From Limnoperna fortunei (Eukaryota; Mollusca; Bivalvia; Mytilida; Modiolidae): DNA of 64,000 bases. Position numbers and translations under genes: made by a program. Under the pieces are notes generated by a model. It made no database searches. It was given only the letters and a program-made list of their open reading frames with translations, and was not told the DNA's origin. The stretch's first letter is position 1, and the number at the start of each line of letters is the position of its first letter. Where the stretch lies: assembly GCA_944474755.1 (NCBI GenBank), contig OX104118.1, positions 87,341,860 to 87,405,859 of the forward strand, given 5' to 3'. Below, in pieces: positions 11,601-20,633 of the stretch.

Positions 11601-14600
11601 GGAGAGCAGACAGCCTTGACCATAAAATTTTATTAATTTTATAGCAGCATCAACTGTTTGATAATGAACTGTGCAATGATATTCCGGAATTCCATCATTG
11701 ATGGACTCTGTTTCAGGGTAAGACAAATGATGAATAAGTCTAAATTCTCCTGGGTTCTTCTTGGGGACTAAACCAAAAGGAGATACCTGAATATTAGGAA
11801 AAGGGGGTTCAGTAAATGGACCCTCGACTCTACCCGCGTTAGTTTCTTTCAAAATGGTCTGTCGAAGAATACTGAAATTAGCTTTAGCGGACTGAAGGTT
11901 TCCATGAAAACGAAACTTCCTCTTGCCTTGAAATGGAATCCGAAACCCTCGGGTAAATCCAGTCATTAAAAAGTTTGTTAAGGTTTTGTCATAGCCCAAT
12001 AAAAAATTATGAAGTTGCTGTGGCTTAATAGGGGTAACAACATTTTGAAACTTTATGTTTAAGCAACAATCATTTTGTACTAAGCCCCGCGTCTCTTTTG
12101 GACTTGGTGTTTGGCTGTGGATGGCCTCCAGTGTTTGCTTTTCTACAGAGTCTTTTATGATGACCCCCACCACATTTTTCGCAGACATGTGGGTACTTAC
12201 AGTTTGGACCCCTTTCACATTCCCCCCCCCCCCATTGTTGTTGAAACTGTAGCAATATTTTGTAGAGCTCCTTCCTGGAGCTCCGCTAACTGGAAAAGGC
12301 AATGTTTTTACACTTTTTGTGATATTGTCAAATTTTATTTTTATACCTAATGACATCGCATCAGAGTACAACTCGGTATTGACCTGATCCCAAGGAAGGT
12401 GTTCAAAGTCATGCTCACGCCATTCTCTAAACGTGCGGTCATAAATAAATGCACTGGTGTCACATGATCTGCGGGCTAAAATGTGGATTATGTCCGCATA
12501 CTTCATGAGTGCTCCAGTTTCGTGTGAATACTTCTCAGTATAAATACTCACAAATATGTGGAATGCAGAAAGCCAGTGTGTTATAGACTCAAATCTGATC
12601 ATAGGAGCTGGTTGCTTCTCCCATAGTTTCTAATGGTTGGAATTTAACTTTAGTTGGTTTTTTACTTAAAAGGCATCCTAAATCTATGAATTCATTTGCC
12701 CAAATTTTTGCCTTAATTTTGGGGTCAATTCCCAGACTAAGAGGTCTAGATATACTTGTCTTTGAGTAATTCAGAAAGGTTGAAGATTTTTGAACATGGG
12801 CTTGAGAAGTGGCAGGTGAAGTTACAGGTTGAGTTAAAGGAATGTCTGGGTTTGATGTTAATATGTTTACATGTACATTACTGCTACCTGAACCCAAAAA
12901 GTTTTCTAAAGCTGTATTACTGGCATGACTTGCCACCATCTGCCTGTTTTCAGCAGCTCTATCTAGTGCCGGGTAGCTAGTACGATCATTTCGCAGAGGT
13001 GTATGTGATGGTGATATAGAAGTGATTGTAGTTTGATGGCTAGATCCTGTTGTTGGAGGAAAAGTTAGGCCCTGAGCCTTCAATGCTAAAATGACTGAGT
13101 TTGTAATATCTGGGATAGCAGCTCGAATTCCCTTTTGAATCTGGTCCTCAATGGGGTCAGGAGTGGTAACATTTACTGTGTGTGGTTGATTTTCAGATGA
13201 TAAGTCATGGTTTGAGACGCGAGTTCTCTTGGAAATTCTTGCAGATTTGCGGGGAGGTTCTGCCATCGCCTTAAATAATAAATAAATGTCTGTAAGTCTG
13301 TGAAACTAATGACACACAATGGAGTCTGCAGTCTTAGACTGTTTGCATCTTGAAACACTACATGTACGAACAATAAAATGTATAACCTTGCATTAAGTGA
13401 AAATCCACATAAAGAATCAGGAAAAAAACTGAATATAGTAAGGTTTGTTACCAAATCCAAATCGCATGTAACGTTGTTTATTTACAGTTTCCCGAAACAA
13501 TCTGCAGTTTCCAAGTCCCAGCAATATGACGTGCAATAAACGAATTTAATACAAATGAAGAATATAGAATTTAACCAATGTTACTATTCACATAAATCCA
13601 GTGTATATAACGTTCCGTAATCTTATCCACAAGTTTCTAAATATGTCTTTGGTTTTTTCTTGTAAAATAAAATTTTGAATGCACACAACTGATGTGATGC
13701 TGACTGCTATGCAGATAAATCGAAAACCAGAATGAACTGGTTTCCCAAGCATGCGCCAAACTATCCCCCATTCCCTTTGATGTACCAAGGGAACTACTTC
13801 AAACGAAAATTACATAATAGTATATCTACTTAGTTCAAAAGGAATTAATTATGATGTGCCATAAAAATATTTATTAAAATAAAAAGCCTTTATAAAACTT
13901 GATATTTATTTCGTTATTAATCTTGCACAATATAATTATTAGGATGATAAGGCTTTGCCCGAAAAAACACTTTATATTCTTACAAACGATATACAATAAA
14001 CAACGGTTAACCTTTAGGATTGTCTACAATCCGGGTATTCTCATCAGAGTCTGTTATTTGAACCAAGTACCCGCCCAATTCTCGACATGATATCTACAAC
14101 AAATGAAACATTAATATTTATAATACAATTTTGTGTGTATTTATCCGCAGTCTGAATGCGGGTGACGCATAATTCATGATTTATGACGTTACTTTCAGTT
14201 TATCTATATTCCAGTTGTCACTTTACGCCTTTCTCTAATGTTGAATTCACATGAATGTTTTATTTTATTAAACAACACATTTATGATGTCCAAATTATTT
14301 AAATTTTGTTTTAAAAGCACGACCTGTGGTTTATTTAAAAGTCGTTAACACTAATGTCGTTGAACATAAACTACGAAGTTTATATTATATGCACATCGGA
14401 TATGAAGGCTATTGCTTAATAGACTAATTATATAATAAAGCAAATCCTAACATAAATTTACTTTTGCTTCTACCCATGGTTTTGTCTCCGATGAAAAGTA
14501 ATAACAGTGATCTTTATATCTTCGCCAGCCGTTCTTGCAACTTGTAGATTTTTCTACAACCGATTATACATGATGCTTATTTGTATCAATCGCAGTGTTT

Positions 14601-14898
14601 TAAATAGACGTTATTTTAATTCTAAGCATTTTTTCTGAAAATTATTTCATAACATGATTCACAGACTGAACTTGTGTCCGATTAAAAGGCAATGGATATT
14701 TTAGAATTTTGCTACCGTATTTGAATCTGATTATTAAGCTACACCAATGAAAAAGATGTTAATACTTTCAAGCCTGGTCTCTAAAGTGGTCAATGAAGAC
14801 CTGATGCTGTTTATAGTTGCCTTTTCCTCATTATCAAGACATGTCTGTGTGGTCACAGTAAAGACGCAACACAACAGAACAATTGCTGCAGTTAACAT
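8369..14898 (-). CDS. Secreted C-type lectin, four exons
   Basis: Gene model: 14898-14766, 14553-14462, 14093-14012 and 8660-8369. It encodes a signal peptide, a short helical linker and one long-form C-type lectin domain with all six expected cysteines. The Ca2+/sugar site is represented by QPD (8498-8506) and WND (8435-8443); QPD is the galactose-type motif in this family. Phases agree for exons 1-2 (phase 1) and 2-3 (phase 0). Exon 3 ends in phase 1 while exon 4 needs phase 2, so one boundary is wrong, a mini-exon is missing or a base has changed. A DIRS/Ngaro-like element fills most of intron 3. Likely role: secreted carbohydrate recognition. Confidence 0.8.
8700..9000. other. Intronic, no feature seen
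   Basis: AT-rich part of lectin intron 3, between exon 4 and the retroelement. No supported ORF. Confidence 0.4.
9036..9545. repeat. Short repeats at the 3' side of the YR element
   Basis: Two adjacent copies of a 23-bp unit at 9036-9058 and 9059-9081. Three copies of a word related to AGGCCCTTGTCCCC (about 9207, 9459 and 9529) are spaced irregularly, and the last overlaps the end of the recombinase ORF. Such short terminal or internal repeats are normal in YR retroelements and take part in circular-intermediate formation. That role is family knowledge, not seen here. Confidence 0.6.
9513..10472 (-). CDS. Tyrosine recombinase of the YR retrotransposon
   Basis: About 319 residues from ATG 10472; the same frame is open further upstream without an ATG, so it may be expressed as a fusion or by frameshift from the RNase H frame, whose stop (10477-10475) lies just before. 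Counting from a TTG two codons upstream, the catalytic set is Arg149 in AFHAFLRVGEI, a Lys near 185, His266-x-x-Arg269 in AHSFRIGAAT, Trp292 in MGRWNS and Tyr300 in KKYIR. All active-site positions look intact, so this is the best-preserved ORF of the element. In the family it integrates a circular DNA copy by site-specific recombination. Confidence 0.9.
   Translation of the reverse strand: MIATNLIHGSLEKSSLESYKRVFAIYKEFMELYFPFKPVFPASLEHLTLFIAHCFQKELAASTVTTYMSAISFLLKLGGYQDFTDHFIINKALRGYNKIKAGKDKRLPITPSILKNLCQSLPNTCSSRFLQILLRAMYLLAFHAFLRVGEITGLTPPLGNSLSVIDVKFVKEDSEGLEIQMSKFKHSSSKHIPTLFLPSNKLNKMLCPVHSLWTYLQLRGRENAKDQPLFSFMDNTPITRNFFNIQLQQSLKFTGLNIKNYKAHSFRIGAATTAWSNGFSEEQIQQMGRWNSKAFKKYIRIPLLNLEETLGDKGLSVVS
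10475..11323 (-). pseudogene. RT thumb/connection and RNase H of the YR element
   Basis: The frame opens just after the frameshift in the RT ORF and covers the RT thumb (FLGLELD) and RNase H. RNase H acidic residues are visible in YTDAS, TIREFFPI, FYCDN and ADYLSR. The first Met is not a genuine start: the segment is the downstream half of a pol broken by an A7 run at 11325-11331. It overlaps the recombinase frame by a few bases. Confidence 0.85.
11325..12069 (-). pseudogene. Reverse transcriptase core of the YR element
   Basis: Motif A is LSKTDIENSFK, motif B is LPMGLSYSCKLFE and motif C is HVLDDFLFVG, an LDD box rather than the YxDD of most retroelements. The frame continues upstream into what was probably gag, so the true pol start is unclear but lies near 12060-12100. 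The ORF is cut by the extra or missing base in the A7 run at 11325-11331. Confidence 0.85.
12070..13266 (-). pseudogene. Gag of the YR element, three-frame
   Basis: The N-terminal part (225 codons from ATG 13266) is Ser/Thr/Pro-rich with a basic start. A frame change near 12605 leads to the conserved gag core (ITHWLSAF, HLPWDQVNTELY). A second change at the C12 run (12222-12233) moves to a zinc-binding frame with C-x5-C-x5-C-x2-C followed by His-His and Cys (CKYPHVCEKC), ending at a stop near 12070. Two homopolymer or indel breaks therefore split one protein. They could be mutations or assembly errors in homopolymers. Confidence 0.75.
13341..14011. other. Lectin intron 3, distal part
   Basis: AT-rich. 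A 66-codon frame on the minus strand at 13588-13788 has no recognisable domain and is treated as chance. No other feature seen. Confidence 0.4.
14012..14093 (-). CDS. C-type lectin exon 3
   Basis: 82 nt. The acceptor AG is at 14095-14094 and the donor GTTAAC starts at 14011. It encodes the SCRELGGYLVQITDSDENT region, the alpha-2 and loop part of the domain. The start phase (0) matches exon 2. An internal alternative donor (GTAGAC) lies 15 bp before the end. Confidence 0.8.
14462..14553 (-). CDS. C-type lectin exon 2
   Basis: 92 nt. The acceptor AG is at 14555-14554 and the donor GTAAAT starts at 14461. It encodes the domain opening SCKNGWRRYKDHCYYFS through KPWVEAK, with the two extra cysteines of long-form domains. 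Phase 1 in, phase 0 out. Confidence 0.85.
14766..14898 (-). CDS. C-type lectin exon 1 (signal peptide)
   Basis: The start chosen is ATG 14898-14896, because it opens directly into a signal peptide (MLTAAIVLLCCVFTVTTQT) with predicted cleavage before Cys or shortly after. An upstream in-frame ATG at 15000 would bury the signal. A short helical segment rich in Glu, Leu and Arg follows. The donor GTATTA begins at 14765 in phase 1, matching exon 2. Confidence 0.82.
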
Positions 14899-15391
14899 TA
14901 TATCGTCGACTTCCTGATTACAATCTGTAACTAAACTATTATTAATGTAATCACTTAACACATATCTCTGTATACAACAAGATAAAAAATAATCCGTCAA
15001 ATTAATGTAAAAAACTTTTTCTATTTATTAATTTGTAAATTCGTTTGCAATACGCTATTACCAGATTTACGAAGCATATATCAGTGTGTATGTTAGAAAC
15101 ATAAAATAGAAGAACATTTGTTTATCATTCAGATTTGATTTTAAAGTAAAAAGTACGTGAATTACAAACAAAAACGTTATTAATAATCATATTATTTCCT
15201 ACATGTACATACCTTTACTAATAATTCTGAATAAAAATGGCATAAACACTCCAATTTTTATCACCAAAAGACTAAGTGCTAAATGACGTGATTGACCGTA
15301 TATACATATCAAATATTTACGTCCTTAACATGCAACTGTATATAAATGTGTTTTAATTTGTCATATCTTTATAATATTACAGTTATCCTGT
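14899..15391. other. Upstream region of the lectin gene
   Basis: AT-rich, no repeat or second gene seen. It probably contains the lectin promoter, but no TATA box or other element can be assigned with confidence. Confidence 0.35.
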
Positions 15392-15775
15392 TCAGGTTTG
15401 TTTTGTGGTAGTTTAAAATGTGGAATACAGCACAATAAGCCTTTCTTTCTGAAACGTCTCTCTGTTCTGTTTTGTTTTGTGGCAGTTTCAAATGTGGGAT
15501 ACAACACAATAAGCCTTTCTTTCTGAAACCTCTCTCTGTTCAGTTTTGTTTTGTGGTAGTTTACAATGTGGAATACAACACAATAAACCTTTCTTTCTGA
15601 AACCTCTCTCTGTTCAGTTTTGTTTTCTGCCAGTTTCAAATGTGGAATACAACACAATAAGCCTTTCTTTCTGAAACTTCTCTCTGTTCAGTTTTGTATT
15701 GTGGTAGTTTAAAATGTGGAATACAACACAATAAGCCTTTCTTTCTGAAACGTCTCTTTGCTGTTCTTTTTCTGC
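15392..15775. repeat. 74-bp tandem repeat, five copies
   Basis: The word GTGGTAGTTT or a variant recurs at 15405, 15479, 15553, 15627 and 15701, giving an exact 74-bp period. Copies differ at a few positions. Minus-strand frames are open across it only because the period rotates frame. Confidence 0.95.
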
Positions 15776-15899
15776 AACTGATCAAGACGATAGTCCGCAA
15801 TACATAAAGTACGTATATCCGTCTGTTCATAGAAAAGTCAGCAGACAAATTATTCTAAGAAAAGATTTTGTCTGTCATTCCAGATGCAACATATACTAG

Positions 15900-16390
15900 G
15901 AAAAGATTCATTTAAGACATCTGAGCATAAATTTAAAAACATGCCTAGGAGCACTAAAACTAAAAGCAGGTAGCATAGATACATGTAACAATACATGCAT
16001 TTTAAAAACATATATTAAGAATATAATTCATTTTAGAGAGCTGAGCATAAAATAACATACAAAGCACTAAACTAAAAGCGTGTAGCATCGGAACATATAT
16101 TATAAACGTATATTTCCAACAACCAGAATAAAGCACCAAAGCAGATCACAAATAAAGGAAAGCATACACAGTACATAAAAGCATGATAAGCATAAGCAGC
16201 ATAAAAATACATGCTCTAAAACATATATTTAAATAGATTAATTTAAAAGCCAAGCACAAACACAGCACAAAATAAAAAGCATATAAAGCACTGTAATAAA
16301 ACTAAGAATTAAGCAAGACTAGCAGAATAACCAAATAAGTAAACAACTAATAATCTATGGAGCAAAGTTTTCATGAAAGAACTCGTGCTG
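15900..16390. repeat. Degenerate ~115-bp repeats, possible LINE 3' UTR
   Basis: Two clear copies (TGAGCATAAA near 15925 and 16044; AGCACTAAA near 15950 and 16062) and a weaker third copy near 16220-16330. They sit directly 3' of the minus-strand LINE coding end, so they may be its 3' UTR. Confidence 0.5.
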
Positions 16391-16398
16391 GTATAAAG

Positions 16399-18167
16399 TC
16401 ACACAGACTGTGATTTACATGCTGTACAAACACATTTTTGCCCCCCACACCAGCTGGCAATATAATTTTTGAAATGTTCAAAGGAGGTCATTATTCGTGC
16501 CTCATTTGGCAGTGCATTCCACAGTCTGGCAGCCTCATACCTGAACGAGTTCTCCCCATACCTAGTAGTTCTGGGTCTTGGAAGATCTGCTGTATTTGAA
16601 TACCTAAAGTTATAAGAATTATTTTTTAAAACAATCAAATCTTGTTAAAATATAGGACTTTTTTTATTTATGATTTTAAAGGTCTCCAAGGCAATTGTTC
16701 TCATTCGTCTTGTTTTTAGCGAGGGCAAATTTGATCGTTCTAAAAGGTCATCATAGGGGCTCACTGAATCATTATACACAAACCGTAAAGCTCTTTCCTG
16801 AATTTTTTCAATTTTGCGTGTGTTTTGTTCGGAGCAGAAATGCCAGGTAAGCGGACAGTAACTGAAATTAGACATGAAGAAAGAGTGGTAGATAGTTAAT
16901 TTTCCAAGCCGGTTCAAATGATTTCCTATCCGCTTTAGGACGTTCAATTGCCTTGCAGCCTTTTTACAAATGTTAGTTATGTGAGAATGAAAATTTAATT
17001 TGAAGTCTAAGGTGACACCCAGCAGTTTAACCTCATCATCACAATTAATTATAACATTTTCAAGATTAAAAACAACATTTGCATCATGGGTTTTATTTCC
17101 AATGGCAATTGCCTGAAATTTTTCAGGATTAGCCTGCATTTTATTGTTGGAAAACCATGTTATTAAAGATATACTATCCTCCTGCAAAGATCTAACTACA
17201 GTTTCTAATGATTGATCAGACTTTGATAGTGTGTTGTCATCTGCATAATTATACAAATTACAATGGTGAACAAAGAAAAATATATCATTTATAAAGATAT
17301 TAAATAATATAGGCCCGAGGATGGAACCTTGGGGCACTCCTTTAAATATATCTAACATAGAGCTAATATCTTGTCCTACTTTAACACACTGTTTCCTATT
17401 ACTTAAGTAACATTTTAACATATTTAAGGCAGATTCTGACATACCATAAGACTTAAGTTTTAATAATAATAGGTCGTGAGGAAGGCAATCAAAGGCCTTA
17501 GATACGTCCATTAAGATGGCAGCTAGGTAGTGGTTTTTATCTAAAGAAGTTTTCCAATCTTCAATCACTCTCAAAAGGGTGGACTCACAACCAAAGTTTG
17601 CTCGGAAAGCGGCCAAAAACGGATTGAAGATGCTGTCAAAGTAGGCAGTTAACTGAAATTGAATTGCGTTTTCAAAAATTTTAGAAATTGCTGGAAGGAC
17701 ACTTACTGGCCTGTAATTGCCTTTCTCTAAAACACTATTTTTTTATGTATGGGTGCCACCTGAGCTTCCTTAAGGCAGTCTGGAAAAGTAGATAATGATA
17801 AAGACAGATTTACTAATTTAGTCAAAGGTTTTGAGATAACTGGTTTTGCCAAATGTAAAAGTTTAGGAGATATTCCATCATTTCCAGTGGCCTTTCTGAT
17901 ATTAATTTTATTTATCTGTTTACGAACAAAGTCATCATCTATATGTGAAAACGAGAAATTTTGTTTATCCAATTCAGGGTGATTAGATTTTATAGCCTGA
18001 ATACTTGGGTGGTTATCATTTACTGGTAAACATGAGGTTCCAATATTTTTTGCAACATTAACAAAATAATCATTAAAAATTTCACAAACTTGATCTTGTT
18101 TAGTAATTAATTTATTTTCTTCACATAATATTGTTTCCTTATGGGTAAAACATCCTTTGTTTGTCAA
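16399..18167 (-). pseudogene. LINE reverse transcriptase, broken
   Basis: The fingers region lies at 17727-18167 (KATGNDGISPKLLHL). Palm motifs are in the next frame: AILMDVSKAFDCLPHDLL, GVPQGSILGPILFNIFIND and the YADD box at 17236-17247. The thumb and C-terminus continue to 16648, where a TAA interrupts the frame. The same frame continues through RYGENSFRYEAARLWNALP to a stop at 16399, a conserved C-terminal signature of this LINE group. Confidence 0.88.
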
Positions 18168-19500
18168 AAAAGGTTTAACAGTGGGCCAGAAATCTTTCGA
18201 TTTTGGTCCCCCAGTAATCTTTCTAAAAAATATGTATTTATAGATCTTTTGTTAAGTTTAGTTACAAGATTCCTCTGTTTTTTATATGCTTCCCAATTTC
18301 TACTATTATTTATCTTTTGAAATTTATTATATAACATTTTTTTCTTATATATAGTACTCTTAAGTTCTTTATTCATATAAGGGATTTGCTTAGATAAAAT
18401 TTTTCGTTCTTTAAAAGGGGCATGTGTATTTATTACATCAGTAAAACAGTTTTGAAAATGGTTATAACACTTATTTACATCAGTTGAATCTTCATCTAAA
18501 TTGAAATTTTGATTTTGTAAATCAGATAAAAAATCTTCAGAGTTAAAATTTTTAAAACTTCTACACAATCTTGTCTTCGATTTCACTTCAGGCACTTTGC
18601 AATCAAATTGAGCACCAATAAAATTGTGGACATCACTTACTCCTGTTCCAAAGTTACATACTTTTTTGCACTTGTTGTTACTACTAGTAAGGATAACATC
18701 TAGCAATGTTGGTTTAGAGTTTTTGGGAAAACAAGTTGGTTTAGTTACATTATTTTGGAGGTCAAAAATATCACACATTTCATTAAGGGTATTACTTTTG
18801 TTGGTATCAAACATATTAAAATTTAAGTCACCAATAAACATATACCGATCGTATTTCGCTACTATTCTGTCAGCTGTCTTTGTGAAATCATCACTGAATG
18901 ATCTGTCTGACATGTCAGGTGGTTTATAGACACCACTGACTAACCACTTTTCATCACTGATGGTTACCTCAAAGCTAATCGATTCTATTAAGCTGAATTC
19001 AGAAGTTTTCACTCGCTCCCCCGGTAGATCAGATCTGATGTATGCAAGAACACCACCACCATGCTGTGTTCGATCTGCACGGTACATAGAAAAGTTGTCA
19101 ACTACAAAGTTTGCATCTGGGAAAGTATCCTCAATTTTTGTTTCTGATAAAAAGAGAATGTCGACCAGATTTCGCCGTAAAATATCATGAACATGTTCGT
19201 ATTTGTATCGCAAACTGTTTATGTTTAGGTAGCCACATAGAAAGTTTGTAGGGTTAGCTTTCCTCACCTTGTAAAGATCATCAAAAACGTCGAGATGTTC
19301 ATTTTTGTTGACACCGGATATAGAGCAAGGGAGATCACTCACGTCAGTTGCGTTCGGTGTGTTTACCATACTATCTTCTTCAAAGAAAGAATCTGAGAAT
19401 TGTGGTAGTAAACAATTTACACAAAACCAACTATCACTTGAATTTGATAGATAATCATACTCTTTTGTGCTCATATTTATACATTTTGTGTGGAACCATG
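18164..19500 (-). pseudogene. LINE endonuclease with N-terminal PHD-like finger remnant
   Basis: The open frame from about 19500 begins in a zinc-finger tail (CESWFHTKC, then WFCVNC). The apurinic-type endonuclease follows: GYLNINSLRYK, LSETKIED, GGGVLAYIR, FIGDLNFNM, DVILTS and GVSDVHNFI. Catalytic Asn, Glu, Asp and His positions are present. The frame is lost near 18205, before the RT linker. The Met at 19474 is internal to the finger, not a real start. Confidence 0.85.
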
Positions 19501-19585
19501 ATTCACATGTTTGGCCTTACGTCTTACGTCTTCTTTGTAGATTCCGCCTATACCAGGCGCACCACCAAATTTTCTTCAGTGTTAG

Positions 19586-20433
19586 CAGTGTTCCAGCTAG
19601 GATTTAAAAATAGAGGGGCGCATGAGAAGGGCACTTTTTTGGGTATTTTCATATTTTTTATTATGATTGAGGTTGTTGCACATTTGTTGTTATTGTTATT
19701 TGAATAAGTGTTCTGTTGCTGTTTTTCGCCTTTGTTTTCATTTTAAAGTAAAATATTTAAATATATTTGTGCATTTAATCAACAGAAAAGTGACTGCCAA
19801 AATACTATTTATTCCTGTGTTTCAATGTTTGTGGTTGTAACTTCAACACAAGCAGCATTGTATTTGCAAGTTCCTGAACTAAGTTCATATCCGCTCCGGA
19901 TATATCCGTATTTTCAGTTGGTTTGTACTGGTTGCCGCGAGTATTTTTACTTAACGCTATTCGAACATAGAAAAAGGCAGTCGGGTACCAGCTTTCACTT
20001 TTGTTTTAAAAAAATGGCGTGTTCAATGATAAACATGGCGCGGTGACAAATATTCGAAGATATCTACCGCAAATGGCAATAAAAACGGTTGTAGATATTT
20101 CCGGTCTGGATCATAATTAAGCCAAATGGCCAAAAACAGTGACCACGCAAATTTTTCAGGTAATAACATTTTTGAAGTGTTACCTGTGTACCAGTCCCCA
20201 CTGTCTACCACTAATTACATAATCAAATTATAAGGAAACGAGAATAGTCTAATGAGTTACTTAGCTATAAAAACACTATAATTACTATTAATTTTAGAGC
20301 AGAAAATTAATTAGAGCAATAGAGTGACAAGGGGCACAAATCGGGACACAGGGGCGCCTGAGAGGGGCACAGGGGCGCGGTAATTTTAGGGCGGGGCGCG
20401 GCGCCCCTCTATTTCCTCCTAGCTGGAACACTG
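19586..20433. mobile_element. 848-bp hAT-like nonautonomous element, 5-bp target site
   Basis: The termini are inverted and begin CAGTGTTCCAGCTAGGA, followed after a few differences by AATAGAGGGGCGC on both sides. GTTAG is present immediately outside each end (19581-19585 and 20434-20438). CAG-CTG ends with a 5-bp duplication fit the hAT group with short duplications (hAT5-type). No transposase is visible. The GC-rich right subterminus contains several GGGGC words. A diverged relative lies at 36231-36515. Confidence 0.85.
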
Positions 20434-20633
20434 GTTAGGGTTAAAAAAGTTATTATCATAAAATAAAATAAAAACAGCACTGGTGTGGAATAAAAAGTTT
20501 TAAAAACGGGGGATTTAAGCAGAATAAAATGATAAAATAAAGTAGGGGGATCAAAACTTATGTACATAACCTCACCATGAGCAAGAGACAAAACTGTACT
20601 CTTTAAATAGTTGAAATAGTGGGATTGACAGTT

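Larger units (their letters stand above)
9032..13340 (-). mobile_element. Tyrosine-recombinase retrotransposon, DIRS/Ngaro-like, decayed
   Basis: The coding order on the minus strand is gag, reverse transcriptase, RNase H, tyrosine recombinase, the order of DIRS/PAT/Ngaro elements. A 15-bp perfect inverted match (9419-9433 with 13319-13333) lies outside the coding region on each side. At the 3' side a 23-bp direct repeat occurs at 9036-9081, and an 18-bp word around GGGGACAAGGGCCT occurs three times between 9200 and 9545. Exact ends are not defined. At least three frame disruptions make this copy nonfunctional as read. It sits inside intron 3 of the lectin gene in the same orientation. Confidence 0.88.
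16399..19500 (-). mobile_element. Non-LTR retrotransposon (CR1/L2/jockey-like), 5'-truncated
   Basis: The minus-strand order is the end of a PHD-like zinc finger, an APE endonuclease, reverse transcriptase and a C-terminal segment. The 5' end falls inside the zinc finger at about 19500, typical 5' truncation. Coding is broken by frameshifts near 18205 and in an A-run near 17740, and by an in-frame TAA at 16647-16645. Clade is judged only from overall look. Confidence 0.85.

Noticed and set aside
13588..13788. 66-codon minus-strand ORF in lectin intron 3
   Set aside because: No domain, and it lies between exon 3 and the retroelement without usable splice phase.
19825..20211. Short ORFs inside the 848-bp hAT-like element
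   Set aside because: No transposase motifs. Their length is expected by chance.
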